From assembly GCA_964466035.1 (NCBI GenBank), contig CAYXLR010000001.1, positions 186,001-250,000 on the forward strand: 64,000 nt of DNA, written 5' to 3'. Made by a program: the position numbers and the translations under genes. This document shows positions 17,233-25,226 of the stretch, in pieces; positions within the stretch are counted from its first letter, which is position 1; each line of letters opens with the position of its first letter. The DNA comes from JANQEA01 sp964466035 (GTDB lineage: Bacteria > Bipolaricaulota > Bipolaricaulia > UBA7950 > UBA9294). The notes beneath the pieces were generated by a model. That model saw only the letters and a program-made list of their open reading frames with translations, did no database searches and was not told the origin of the DNA.

Positions 17233-17340
17233 CTACGGCTCCGACGCGACGAATTGCTTCCCGGCCTGCTTGCAGAGCACTTGGACGACGTGCCTACCTG
17301 ACGAGACCGTTGGCGAGCCTGCCTCCGGGCGTCGTCCGGG
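17233..17340 (-). pseudogene. diverged copy of the 3' end of the FAD-oxidoreductase gene (copy C)
   Basis: Read on the minus strand this fragment ends VSSGRHVVQVLCKQAGKQF then VASEP and a stop. The intact gene at 22532-24052 ends VSSGRHVVQVLCKRDGKRF then VATEP. Similarity covers about 30 codons, then is lost. At DNA level it differs from the intact 3' end at many positions, so it is older, or from a more distant source, than copy B at 21125. Confidence 0.75.
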
Positions 17341-17595
17341 AAAGTCCTGCTCCTGCTCAAACCGGAGTGACCAAGGATTCGACATCTCCCTCGCGATCCT
17401 GGCTTGCGTCCCCGATTTCCTTTCGCTCTCTGCGGAAGGTTGGCCGACCGCTTGCGAACCCCTTGTCTTGACGGAGTATGCCACTAAGATGGAGCTACTA
17501 TGTCTGCGTATACGCATCCGCTGGCCTTCACCGTTCGCGCCAAGGAGACGGTAGGAGTGGACATCCGCATTGCTCCGGAGATCGGTTCGGATGCA

Positions 17596-17765
17596 GGAGT
17601 TCCGGGGACACAGTACCTAACTCGGCTCCGGGAGTTCCGGGGACACAGCGCTTGAAGGGGGTCAGAGCTTTATTTTCGAATTGCGAATGCTTCTCGCTTC
17701 GCAATGGCACTGATTGCTGAGAAGCGCTCGGGGTCAGGACTTCGGAGTTCCGGGGACACAATACG
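17596..17765. repeat. three REP-like units containing GGAGTTCCGGGGACACA
   Basis: The 17-mer GGAGTTCCGGGGACACA occurs in the same orientation at 17596, 17631 and 17744, and an inverted relative (TGTGTCCCGAGG) lies at 17794-17805. The middle unit is fused to the end of a truncated reading frame. Such units resemble the repeats mobilised by REP-associated IS200-type transposases, but no transposase is in the window. Confidence 0.6.
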
Positions 17766-17804
17766 CGACTCCTAGCTTCCTTCCGCGATCCGGGTGTGTC
17801 CCGA

Positions 17805-17851
17805 GGTGACACTGGCTACTGGCTTCCCAGTAGCTGACCCAACTCCGCTCC
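17805..17851. repeat. direct repeat 1 flanking the small methyltransferase gene
   Basis: Starts GGTGACACTGGCTACTGG and ends AACTCCGCTCC. It contains a perfect 8-bp hairpin GCTACTGG/CCAGTAGC with a 4-base loop (17815-17834). It is paired with the copy at 18703-18749, with only a few mismatches across 47 bases. Confidence 0.75.
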
Positions 17852-17996
17852 AGCATCGCGCAAGGAACTCGGAGTCAAGGGCCTCTGGATCAGGCCTCCA
17901 TTCTTGAATCGCACCCGCCACAGTCCATCCCGGATCTCGCGGGACGGGAGCGGACTCGAAAGCAACGGCTTGAATCCTGACCCGCGTGCTAGCCTC

Positions 17997-18569
17997 CTAC
18001 GGACGTCGACAGACGAGGATCTCCTCTTCGCGGATTCGATCGTAGTGGGCCACCCGGTTACGAACAGCCCGTTCGACGGTGAAGGCCTCCTCCGCCAGGA
18101 TCGATTCGAGGAGAGTCAGATCGACGCGTCCCGGATGCGACAGGTGGCTGGGGTTGACGAGCAGAAGGCCGCCGGGCGCGAGGCTTCGGTGGAGGCTGAA
18201 GACGAGGAGCCTCCAATCCTCGACGTGTTGCAGCACGTCGAAGAGGAGCGCTGCATCGAGGGACGCATCTGGGATTCCGTCGAGGGTCAGATCACCGTCG
18301 GTCTGGACGATGTCGATTCGATTGCGCAAGGGCGAGCCAGCGATGCGCAGCTTGAGTTCCTCCAGCCGTGCGGCGCTCCGGTCGAGGGCGACGACTCGGC
18401 CTTGCGGTCCGACGACTTGCGCCAACGGAAGGGCGTACGTTCCCGGTCCGCAGCCGAAGTCGAGGACGACATCGCCTTCCCGGATTCCAAGCTCGGTGAG
18501 GAAGGCAGCGCCCCGGCCATGGAACCAGGAGTTCATCTCGGAGCTGGCGTTTCGGTTCGACTGCTTCAT
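17997..18569 (-). CDS. class I SAM-dependent methyltransferase
   Basis: Rossmann methyltransferase of 190 residues. Motif I is VVLDFGCGPGTYALPLA near 35-51, motif II VVALDRSAARLEEL near 61, and the motif IV region ALLFDVLQHVEDW near 110. AGGAG lies eight bases before the ATG at 18569. The substrate cannot be inferred; the fold suits small molecules. It sits alone between two 47-bp direct repeats and reads opposite to its neighbours, so it looks like a self-contained mobile cassette. Its GC is close to the core genome, unlike the flanking conflict genes. Confidence 0.83.
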   Translation of the reverse strand: MKQSNRNASSEMNSWFHGRGAAFLTELGIREGDVVLDFGCGPGTYALPLAQVVGPQGRVVALDRSAARLEELKLRIAGSPLRNRIDIVQTDGDLTLDGIPDASLDAALLFDVLQHVEDWRLLVFSLHRSLAPGGLLLVNPSHLSHPGRVDLTLLESILAEEAFTVERAVRNRVAHYDRIREEEILVCRRP

Positions 18570-18702
18570 GTTCGGTCTCCTGCGCATCGTACCGAATCGC
18601 ACCGCAGGAGCTCCATGTCACCAAGAAGTCAGATGCTGTGTTGGAATCCGTCAGCGACTGCTCAGCACGCTGATCTGCTTGGGAGTCCCGGCGGAGTTCT
18701 GG

Positions 18703-18749
18703 GGTGACACTGGCTACTGGTTCTCCAGTAGCTGACCCAACTCCACTCC
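18703..18749. repeat. direct repeat 2 flanking the small methyltransferase gene
   Basis: Second copy of the 47-bp repeat at 17805-17851, same orientation, 898 bases away. The hairpin stem GCTACTGG/CCAGTAGC is conserved while the loop differs (TTCT against CTTC). GGAGTTCTGGGG immediately upstream resembles the REP-like unit found at 17596, and the full element is itself an imperfect palindrome. Confidence 0.75.
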
Positions 18750-18762
18750 GGAACTGAGCGAT

Positions 18763-18999
18763 TCAGTATTGCGTCCCCCGAATCACAAGTGCTCTTTGCT
18801 TGCGAGTGCGTGCTCCTTGAGCACGTACGAGGTTGGCTCCGCCAAACATCGTGAACGGATGCTCGGCAACAACGTTGGCGGTGTCCCGGGACTCGAGCTG
18901 CTCCTTCAGCACCAACTTCTTCCCTTGTTCGTAGGCTCCGCCTACATACCCTCCCATCGCCGGTGATGACGAATCCTACGGAGCAGATCAGAACGGAGA
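18763..18999 (-). pseudogene. possible frameshifted remnant of a small membrane-anchored protein
   Basis: One frame gives a hydrophobic stretch (GFSVLICSVGFVITG) and, after a frame change near 18960, another gives GGYVGGAYEQGKKLVLKEQL and on to a stop at 18763. Together they would make a single-helix protein with a charged tail of about 60 residues. No ribosome site or homologue is recognised. Low confidence. Confidence 0.25.
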
Positions 19000-19113
19000 A
19001 TCCGACCAAACGGATTCTTGGAAGAGAACTCCGCGCCCTTGCTTGTCGCTCTTCGACTGAGTTTCCGCGCCATGTTTGCACACGGCACAGGTATGCGGAA
19101 GAATGGTCCAGAG

Positions 19114-20205
19114 ATGAGTTCGACAAGCGCGGAGAAGACGAATCACGGTCAACAGCTGGCTCTCCTGAACGGTGTTGCCAAGTATCCGGAGATTGCATCG
19201 CGCTTCCCGCGCTTGAGGTACATGGGCAGCAAACACAGACTCCTGCGTTGGATTCATCAAGTATTGTCGACGTTGAATTTTGATACGGCCGTAGATGCGT
19301 TCTCCGGCTCAGGCTGTGTCGGGTATCTCCTGAAGTCGATGGGAAAAGAGGTTATCACCAACGACTTCCTGCGCTTCTCGTACACGATCGCAATGGCAGC
19401 CATTGAGAACTCTCAGACAACCCTCTCCTCAGATGACGTCGCTATGCTAATGGAGAATGACCCGAACCACGACGACTTCATCGAGAGGACCTACTCAGGA
19501 ATCTTCTATACACCTGCCGAATTGCGCTTCCTCGATCTTCTCTCGTGGAACGTCCGGAAGCTGGACGACAGCTACAAGCGTGCGCTTGCCCTTGCAGCCG
19601 CGGTGAGAGCGTGCGTGAAGAGACAACCCAGAGGTGTCTTTACCATTGCCGGCAACCTTGAGAAGTACGATGACGGTCGGCGAGATCTGAGGTTGCCTCT
19701 GCGGGAACACTTCCCTGAGCAGGTTCAGGTCTACAACGATGCCGTGTTTGACAACGACAGAGTGAACCGGGCGCTGTGCGGAGATGTCTTCGACCTAGAT
19801 GTGGAAGCGGATCTTGTCTACATGGACCCACCATACGTTCCCCGCGCTGACGACAACTGCTATATCAAGCGGTACCACTTCTTGGAGGGGTTGGTGACGT
19901 ACTGGGAGGGACTGGAGATCTTGGAAGAGACGAAGGTCAAGAAGATCCGTAAGCGCTACACTCCGTTCTCATACCGGCGCGACGCGACCGACGCGTTCGA
20001 GAGGATGTTCGAGAAATTCAAAGACAGCCTCATCGTGCTCTCATACTCCTCCAACGGCTATCCGAATCTCGAGACACTGGTCGGGCTGATGCATGAAGCT
20101 AAGGGCGATGTCCAAGTTTATGCCAAAGAGCATCGATACCACTTCGGCACACACAGTGCCGTTGCCAGGGCCAGAGTCCAGGAGTACTTGATCGTAGGAG
20201 CGTAG
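19114..20205 (+). CDS. D12-class adenine-N6 DNA methyltransferase
   Basis: Modification enzyme. The D12-class order is visible: RYMGSKHRLLRWI near residue 36, motif I DAFSGSGCVGY near 60-70, and the catalytic DPPY near 238 (VYMDPPYVPRADDN). The C-terminal part (SYSSNGYPNLETL) is also typical. Start is uncertain: ATG 19114 is used, with in-frame ATGs at 19093 and 19072 and a TTG at 19018 also possible; no clear ribosome site decides. The putative nuclease follows with a one-base gap, so the pair reads as a type II restriction-modification system. Recognition site unknown. Confidence 0.85.
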   Translation: MSSTSAEKTNHGQQLALLNGVAKYPEIASRFPRLRYMGSKHRLLRWIHQVLSTLNFDTAVDAFSGSGCVGYLLKSMGKEVITNDFLRFSYTIAMAAIENSQTTLSSDDVAMLMENDPNHDDFIERTYSGIFYTPAELRFLDLLSWNVRKLDDSYKRALALAAAVRACVKRQPRGVFTIAGNLEKYDDGRRDLRLPLREHFPEQVQVYNDAVFDNDRVNRALCGDVFDLDVEADLVYMDPPYVPRADDNCYIKRYHFLEGLVTYWEGLEILEETKVKKIRKRYTPFSYRRDATDAFERMFEKFKDSLIVLSYSSNGYPNLETLVGLMHEAKGDVQVYAKEHRYHFGTHSAVARARVQEYLIVGA

Positions 20206-20206
20206 A

Positions 20207-21046
20207 GTGAAGCGCTACAGGCAAACTGAAGAGCAACTACTCAAACTAATCGGGGCGGTAGACGTCGATTGGCGAGATGAGCACTTCATGGCCGTATGGC
20301 ATCTTCTTGAAACAATCCCGAAGCGTGGACACCATCGCCTTGAAGACATAGGAACCCTCTTCGATGCCGACTTCGATGCTGCGGTCACTGCGAGCCGCTT
20401 GATCCTAGACCTATCGAAGGATGCTTTCACGATTGCCTTGAAAGGGAAATTGGAAGGAGCATCCCCAAGCAAGACGAGCTTTGCTGGTGATCGAGGGAGG
20501 TTTCTCACGGCACTCGAAGCGCTGGGTATTGTGGACGCACTGAATCAGCTAGCCGGGCAGGAATACACGTGGAAAGACATCCTGGCCGAACGGCTAAAGT
20601 CCGGACGGGGAAGTGCGATCAGAGGGCAGAAACGAGGGAGAGTTCTTGAGGATTTCGCTGAAGAACTGATCCGCGAAGTCTTCGGTGAGAGGTATGAGTC
20701 CCGCTGCAACTTCGTCGGCGCGGACGGGGTGACGGAAGCGAAGTGCGATTTTGCGATCCCCTCTTCCAAGGACCCTCGCATTGTCATTGAGAGCAAGGCA
20801 TATGGCGCGACAGGCAGCAAGCAGACTGACGTGCTTGGGGATGTTGAGAAGATCGTCCGGGCAAAGCGGCATGATACGAACTTCCTGTTCGTCACGGATG
20901 GCGAAACGTGGCGGGAACGCCGTTCAGATCTGAGGAAGCTCATCCGATTGCAGAATGAGGGCAGGATTTCTCGGATCTACACTCAAGCCATGCGGGAAGA
21001 ACTCCTCAAGGATCTTGAGACCCTGCGAGGGGAACACTCCATCTGA
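20207..21046 (+). CDS. putative type II restriction endonuclease, PD-(D/E)xK fold
   Basis: Protein of 279 residues starting at GTG. KRGRVLEDFAEELIREVFG near 143 and then CDFAIPSSKDPRIVIESKAYG near 180-200 give the D...E-x-K nuclease pattern (Asp in CDFAIPS, Glu and Lys in IESKAYG). The following GSKQTDVLGDVEKIV helix fits the fold. The alpha-helical N-terminal half (1-130) is probably DNA-binding. Assignment as the cognate enzyme rests on adjacency to the methyltransferase; I do not recognise a specific named family with certainty, though DpnII-like enzymes are a candidate. Confidence 0.75.
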   Translation: MKRYRQTEEQLLKLIGAVDVDWRDEHFMAVWHLLETIPKRGHHRLEDIGTLFDADFDAAVTASRLILDLSKDAFTIALKGKLEGASPSKTSFAGDRGRFLTALEALGIVDALNQLAGQEYTWKDILAERLKSGRGSAIRGQKRGRVLEDFAEELIREVFGERYESRCNFVGADGVTEAKCDFAIPSSKDPRIVIESKAYGATGSKQTDVLGDVEKIVRAKRHDTNFLFVTDGETWRERRSDLRKLIRLQNEGRISRIYTQAMREELLKDLETLRGEHSI

Positions 21047-21124
21047 ATTCTGAGGGAACATCGCCGCATCTGGCCCCATTTCTAGCTTGGCTGCGGAGTT
21101 CTCCGTGCGTTGCTGAGCGCTGCT

Positions 21125-21345
21125 CTACGCCTCCGTCGCGACGAACCGCTTCCCGTCCCGCTTGCAGAGCACCTGCACGACGTGACGACCGGATGACACG
21201 GCCGGCGGGAGGCCGCCGCCCGGCGTCGTCCACTGTCCGATCATGTGGAAGCCGTCCAGCCCGGGGAGGGGGTCTTCTGTATCTGCCTTCGCAGCTGTGT
21301 CTGCATCATCATCTGCTTCGTGCTCGGCAGCCACCCGTGGTGTGC
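21125..21345 (-). pseudogene. truncated copy of the FAD-oxidoreductase 3' end (copy B)
   Basis: Bases 21125-21265 match 22532-22672, the last 141 bases of the intact gene including its stop, with a single difference. Beyond 21265 the match drops sharply. A weaker, frame-disrupted similarity continues to about 21345: another frame reads GWLPSTKQMMMQ against GWLPSGNNLMMQ in the gene. It is a fragment, not an expressed gene. It lies exactly between the restriction-modification pair and the MNT/HEPN pair. Confidence 0.9.
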
Positions 21346-21369
21346 GCCGTGCTGCTGAAGTCGAAGGGA

Positions 21370-21418
21370 TTGACATCCGTACCCAGAAAGAGTACGAATG
21401 TACTCATGAAGGGTACGG
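21370..21418 (+). promoter_or_regulatory. promoter and nested-palindrome operator of the MNT/HEPN operon
   Basis: TTGACA (21370-21375) with a plausible -10 TACGAA at 21393. Two nested perfect inverted repeats overlie it: CCGTACCC (21377-21384) with GGGTACGG (21411-21418), and GAGTAC-GAAT-GTACTC (21390-21405). The second touches the ATG at 21406 and the first reaches into the coding sequence. This is what autoregulation by the winged-helix part of the MNT protein would look like. Confidence 0.65.
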
Positions 21419-22005
21419 AAACCACTCCATCCTCGCTCGGTACTCTGCTTCTCGGCAAGACCCGACTCTCGATCCTCTCTCTGCTGATCCCGCAACCGGA
21501 ACGGCGGTTGTACTTGCGCGAGATCGTGAGACTCCTAGGGGCCGGACAGGGCGCCGTGCAGCGGGAACTCGCAAATCTCGTGCGAGCGGGAATCCTCACG
21601 AAGACGCGTGAGGGGAACCTGACGTACTACAGCGCGAATCGATCGAGCCCCGTGTTCGACGATCTCAAGGGGCTGATCGAGAAGACGGCTGGAATTCCGG
21701 GCGCAGTTCGATCCGCTCTTCTCCCTCTGGCAGACTCCATCGAGCACGCCTTCTTGTACGGGTCGATGGCGCGAGGCGACGAGCGCGGGGAAAGCGACGT
21801 CGATCTCATGGTCGTCGGCGATGTGGCGTTCCTCGAGGTTGTCAAGGCGGTCTCAGCGCTTCAGGAGACCTTGGGTCGGGAAATCAACCCAACGGTCTTC
21901 ACCCGAGCGGAGTTTCGCGAGCGGATCGAGGATGGCGATCACTTCTTGACGCGTGTGATGAGCGAGGAGAGAACGGACTTGATCGGAGGGGATCGTGAGC
22001 CTTGA
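21406..22005 (+). CDS. MNT-type nucleotidyltransferase antitoxin with N-terminal winged helix
   Basis: Protein of 199 residues. Residues about 10-75 form an ArsR-like winged helix (YLREIVRLLGAGQGAVQREL). A minimal nucleotidyltransferase domain follows with YGSMARGDERGESDVDLMVVG near 116-136, the GS-x10-DxD signature. In known HEPN/MNT pairs this enzyme adds AMP to the HEPN toxin and silences it. The start codon follows a palindromic operator, and the toxin gene overlaps the end by 11 bases. Antitoxin role inferred from family and layout. Confidence 0.85.
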   Translation: MKGTETTPSSLGTLLLGKTRLSILSLLIPQPERRLYLREIVRLLGAGQGAVQRELANLVRAGILTKTREGNLTYYSANRSSPVFDDLKGLIEKTAGIPGAVRSALLPLADSIEHAFLYGSMARGDERGESDVDLMVVGDVAFLEVVKAVSALQETLGREINPTVFTRAEFRERIEDGDHFLTRVMSEERTDLIGGDREP

Positions 22006-22450
22006 GTCCTGGCGCGATTCGCGATTGATCGTCGAACACGAGACGAGCCAGCAGGAGATCCATGAGTTGCTCGGGATCGTGAAGACGGATCTCCGAGACG
22101 CCCACATCGATGGACTGAGCCCCGACCGGCGCCTTGCCTGCTGCTACGGCGCGCTTCTCACGGCGGCTCGTGCGGCTTTGCGCGCCGCCGGATACCGGGT
22201 TCCGAAAGGCACGCCGAGCCATCACTACTACGCAATCCAGTCCCTGCAGTACACCGTCGGCCTGGATCCCGATGTGCTGCGGCAGATCGAGAGCATGGGG
22301 AAGAAACGAGCGACGGCCGACTACGTACGCGTGGGCGAGGTTTCCGAGTTGATGGTCGGGGAGGGCCTCGCACTTGCCGAGGAGTATTGCGAACGGATTG
22401 CCGACTGGATTCGCAGGGAGCATTCGTCCTTGGTGGAAGAGCCAGGCTAG
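21995..22450 (+). CDS. HEPN-domain protein, putative toxin of the MNT/HEPN pair
   Basis: All-alpha protein of 151 residues from GTG 21995, overlapping the MNT gene by 11 bases. The helix CCYGALLTAARAALRAAGYR followed by HHYYAIQSL and KKRATADYVRVGEVSE matches the HEPN pattern, with the conserved Lys-Arg and Tyr near residues 103-109. HEPN proteins are often RNases using R-x4-6-H. A clean version of that motif is not obvious here, so the catalytic residues remain uncertain. The gene ends 81 bases from the oxidoreductase stop. Confidence 0.78.
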   Translation: MSLESWRDSRLIVEHETSQQEIHELLGIVKTDLRDAHIDGLSPDRRLACCYGALLTAARAALRAAGYRVPKGTPSHHYYAIQSLQYTVGLDPDVLRQIESMGKKRATADYVRVGEVSELMVGEGLALAEEYCERIADWIRREHSSLVEEPG

Positions 22451-22531
22451 GCGCAGGTCCTGCGGACAGGCCCTATCTCGACGTTCCTAGGCAACGCGTA
22501 TCCCCACACGCGCTCCACCGCGTAAGCGGAC

Positions 22532-24052
22532 CTACGGCTCCGTCGCGACGAACCGCTTCCCGTCCCGCTTGCAGAGCACCTGCACGACGTGACGACCGGA
22601 TGACACGGCCGGCGGGAGGCCGCCGCCCGGCGTCGTCCACTGTCCGATCATGTGGAAGCCGTCCAGCCCGGGCAGGGTCTTCTTCATCTGCATCATCAAG
22701 TTGTTCCCGCTCGGAAGCCACCCTTCGTACGAGCCGCGCCAGTTCCCGGTGAAGCGCTCCCAGGTCACGGGGGTCGCCACGTCGCGCATCTCGACCTTCT
22801 CGCGAATCCCGGGAATCCGCTGTTCGAGCGCGTCGAGGACGGCCTCGCAGGCGGTCCCCTTCTCGGCCGCGTACGCTTGAGGATCCTTGCTCAGCTCCGC
22901 CCATCGGTCGTAGTCGCTCGAGAGCATCAGGACGACGACGCATTTCCCGTCGGGCGCAAGCTGGGGATCGAAGTTGTAGGCCTTGAACGACAGCCGTTCG
23001 CGGAGCTTCCCGTCGATCTCGATCGGCGGAGAAAGCGGGAAGGTGACCCCGGAGACCGTCGACGGGGTGGCATCGAGCGGATCGGCGACTCCGAGTCCGA
23101 TGTACAGAAGCGGCGGGAAGAGCTTCATCGTCTCGTAGTAGCCCTTGATCGTCTCGTCGACGTACCGGCCGCCGAGCATGTCGAAGATCGTCGTCCTCCC
23201 GTCGGCGGCGGAGATCACGACGTCGGCGCGGTGCTCGGTCCCGTCCTCGAGCCGAACGCCGACGGCGCGATCCCCACGGTCGCCGGCCTCGGTCAGGATC
23301 TCGACGACCCGCGCGCCGTACTGGATCGAGCCGCCGAGATCGAGGAACCGCTTCTCGATGGCGCGGGCGAACGGGATCGAGCCCCCGAGCGGGTAGCCCG
23401 CCACTTTCCCGTTCTGCCACGCGAGCGGCATGATGAGCGCGAGCATCGGGAAGTCGTCCACCTCTTCGGCCATGCTCGCGAACGTCTCCCGGAGGAACGG
23501 GTTCTTCAGCTTCCTCGCGAAGTCGTCGACCGACACCTTCCGCCAGCGCATGAACGCGCCGGCGAACGGAAGCATCGCAAAGGTCATGCCCAGCTTGTCG
23601 CCGAGGTTGTAGAGCTCGGGCGCCTTGTCGACGCGAAGATCGAACCGCGTGAGCTTGCGGATCGCCTTCGTGAGCGCTCGAATCGTCCGAGCGTCCTCCG
23701 GCGCGAGCTCCAGCAGGTGCGCCTCGAGCCGGTCGACGTCGGAGTAGAGGATCAGAGCCTTCCCGTCGGGCCCCTCGACGCGCATGTACTCGTCGAGATC
23801 GAGCATCTCCGACCCCTGAACCGCACCGACTTCCCTCCACAGCCGGTGGTAGCCGACGCCTGGCGCCGAACCGACGAGCCAGTGAAGGCAGCCGTCGATC
23901 GTGTAGCCGTTTCGCTTCCAGGCGGTGCAGACGCCGCCCGGCATGTTGTGCATCTCAAAGATCTTGGTCTCGTACCCGTTCATCCGGGCGTAGCAGCCGG
24001 CGGAGAGACCGGCGATGCCGGCCCCGATGATGGCGATCGACTTCTCGGCCAT
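22532..24052 (-). CDS. FAD-dependent oxidoreductase, phytoene-desaturase/CrtI-like family
   Basis: Flavoprotein of 506 residues. The N-terminal Rossmann motif IAIIGAGIAGLSAGCYA near 5-21 and the FAD-binding EMHNMPGGVCTAW near 33-45 mark the CrtI/retinol-saturase-like superfamily. The C-terminal FHMIGQWTTPGGGLPPAV near 464-481 is the second FAD contact typical of these enzymes. Substrate unknown; no carotenoid genes are near. AGGAGG lies eight bases before the ATG. Its 3' end is the sequence duplicated at 21125 and 17233. It lies downstream of the MarR/HgdC operon on the same strand, 178 bases away. Confidence 0.88.
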   Translation of the reverse strand: MAEKSIAIIGAGIAGLSAGCYARMNGYETKIFEMHNMPGGVCTAWKRNGYTIDGCLHWLVGSAPGVGYHRLWREVGAVQGSEMLDLDEYMRVEGPDGKALILYSDVDRLEAHLLELAPEDARTIRALTKAIRKLTRFDLRVDKAPELYNLGDKLGMTFAMLPFAGAFMRWRKVSVDDFARKLKNPFLRETFASMAEEVDDFPMLALIMPLAWQNGKVAGYPLGGSIPFARAIEKRFLDLGGSIQYGARVVEILTEAGDRGDRAVGVRLEDGTEHRADVVISAADGRTTIFDMLGGRYVDETIKGYYETMKLFPPLLYIGLGVADPLDATPSTVSGVTFPLSPPIEIDGKLRERLSFKAYNFDPQLAPDGKCVVVLMLSSDYDRWAELSKDPQAYAAEKGTACEAVLDALEQRIPGIREKVEMRDVATPVTWERFTGNWRGSYEGWLPSGNNLMMQMKKTLPGLDGFHMIGQWTTPGGGLPPAVSSGRHVVQVLCKRDGKRFVATEP

Positions 24053-24230
24053 GGTGTGTCCTCCTCGCTTCGTTGGTGCAACGCTAGTCGGAAGCGTGCA
24101 CACGGTCAAGGGGCAGACGTACCGAAGGAAACCAAAGCATCGAGGGACGCAGACCATCTCGCACTCCGAGGCATTCTTCGCGGGGCGGGCGAACGGCGGA
24201 CCGAGTCCGTGATGTCTCCCTTCTGGTTCC

Positions 24231-25226
24231 CTACGTCGAAACGGACGCGGCGTGACGCACCGTCTCCGGGGCCCCCGCGACCGTCCACCGGTCGCACCGT
24301 CCGCCGAGGGTTGCGACGGCCGATCCGGATTCGACGAACCGGACGATCTCGCACGCGTTGGGACAGTGCGGGCAGGTGAACGTCTCGGCCCGGAAGTCGG
24401 ACGACCGGATCCGGTCGGGATCGCGCATCCCCGACGCCGGAAGGCCCAGCTCCTTGGCGACGAGCGCCGCGCCGAACGCCCCCATCACGTTGTGATGCTC
24501 GGGGACGGTGACCGGGACGCCGAGCGCCTCCTCGAACGCCGCCTCGATCCCGCGATTCGCCGCGACGCCGCCGAGGAAGAGGACCGGCGGCTCGATCGCC
24601 TTCCCCTTGCCGACGTCGTTCAGGTAGTTGCGAACGAGCGACCGGCAGGCGCCGGCGACGATATCCTCGATCCGGTGCCCGGTCTGCTGCTTGAAGATGA
24701 TGTCGCTCTCGGCGAAGACGGTGCACCGCCCGGCGATCGCGACGTCCCGCGTCGAGGCGGCGGCGAGGTCGCCGAGCCGCTCGACCGGGGCGCCGAGGCG
24801 CGCGGCGAGCTGATCGAGGAACGCGCCGGTGCCGGCGGCGCAGACCGTGTTCATCGCGAAGTCGACCGGAACGCCGTCCCGCAGGACGATGATCTTCGAG
24901 TCCTCGCCGCCGATCTCGAGGATCGTCCGCGTATCGGGGTACAGCGACAGGCACGCCCGCGCGTGCGCGGTGATCTCGTTCTTCACCACGTCGGCGCCGA
25001 CCAACGCGCCGACGAGCTTGCGGGCGCTCCCGGTCGTGCCGCACCCGGCGACGACCCGCCCGGCCAGCCGATCGGCGACGGCGTCGAGGCCGTCCTTGAC
25101 CGCCTCGACGACGCGGCCCCGGGTCCGACGGTACGTCGCGGCGAGGACGCGCTCGTCCGCGTCGAGCACGACGACCTTGCAGGTGATCGACCCGACGTCG
25201 ATTCCGATCCAGACGTTTCGGTTCAT
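24231..25226 (-). CDS. HgdC/BadF-type 2-hydroxyacyl-CoA dehydratase activase-like ATPase (COG1924)
   Basis: ASKHA-fold ATPase of 331 residues. IGIDVGSITCKVVVLD near 7-22 is the phosphate-1 motif. The two Cys that hold the shared [4Fe-4S] cluster in HgdC dimers are present in NTVCAAGTGAFLDQ and AIAGRCTVFAESDI, with LFLGGVAANRGI near 236 as the adenosine motif. An additional CPHCPNAC motif near the C-terminus could bind another metal or cluster. AAAGGAG precedes the ATG, which overlaps the stop of the upstream gene (ATGA). Normal role: ATP-driven electron injection into a dehydratase or reductase partner. Confidence 0.9.
   Translation of the reverse strand: MNRNVWIGIDVGSITCKVVVLDADERVLAATYRRTRGRVVEAVKDGLDAVADRLAGRVVAGCGTTGSARKLVGALVGADVVKNEITAHARACLSLYPDTRTILEIGGEDSKIIVLRDGVPVDFAMNTVCAAGTGAFLDQLAARLGAPVERLGDLAAASTRDVAIAGRCTVFAESDIIFKQQTGHRIEDIVAGACRSLVRNYLNDVGKGKAIEPPVLFLGGVAANRGIEAAFEEALGVPVTVPEHHNVMGAFGAALVAKELGLPASGMRDPDRIRSSDFRAETFTCPHCPNACEIVRFVESGSAVATLGGRCDRWTVAGAPETVRHAASVST

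Larger units (their letters stand above)
17064..17996. other. remnant-rich spacer between darG and a methyltransferase cassette
   Basis: More than 900 bases without an intact gene. It contains a diverged copy of the oxidoreductase 3' end (17233-17340), a truncated reading frame from ATG 17500 (MSAYTHPLAFTVRAKETVG...) that runs into REP-like sequence and stops at 17655, three REP-like units (17596-17765), and the first of two 47-bp direct repeats (17805-17851). The rest shows nothing recognisable. Confidence 0.6.

Noticed and set aside
22532..24052. A carotenoid pathway gene
   Set aside because: The fold fits the CrtI superfamily, but no phytoene synthase or other carotenoid gene is near, so no pathway was assigned.
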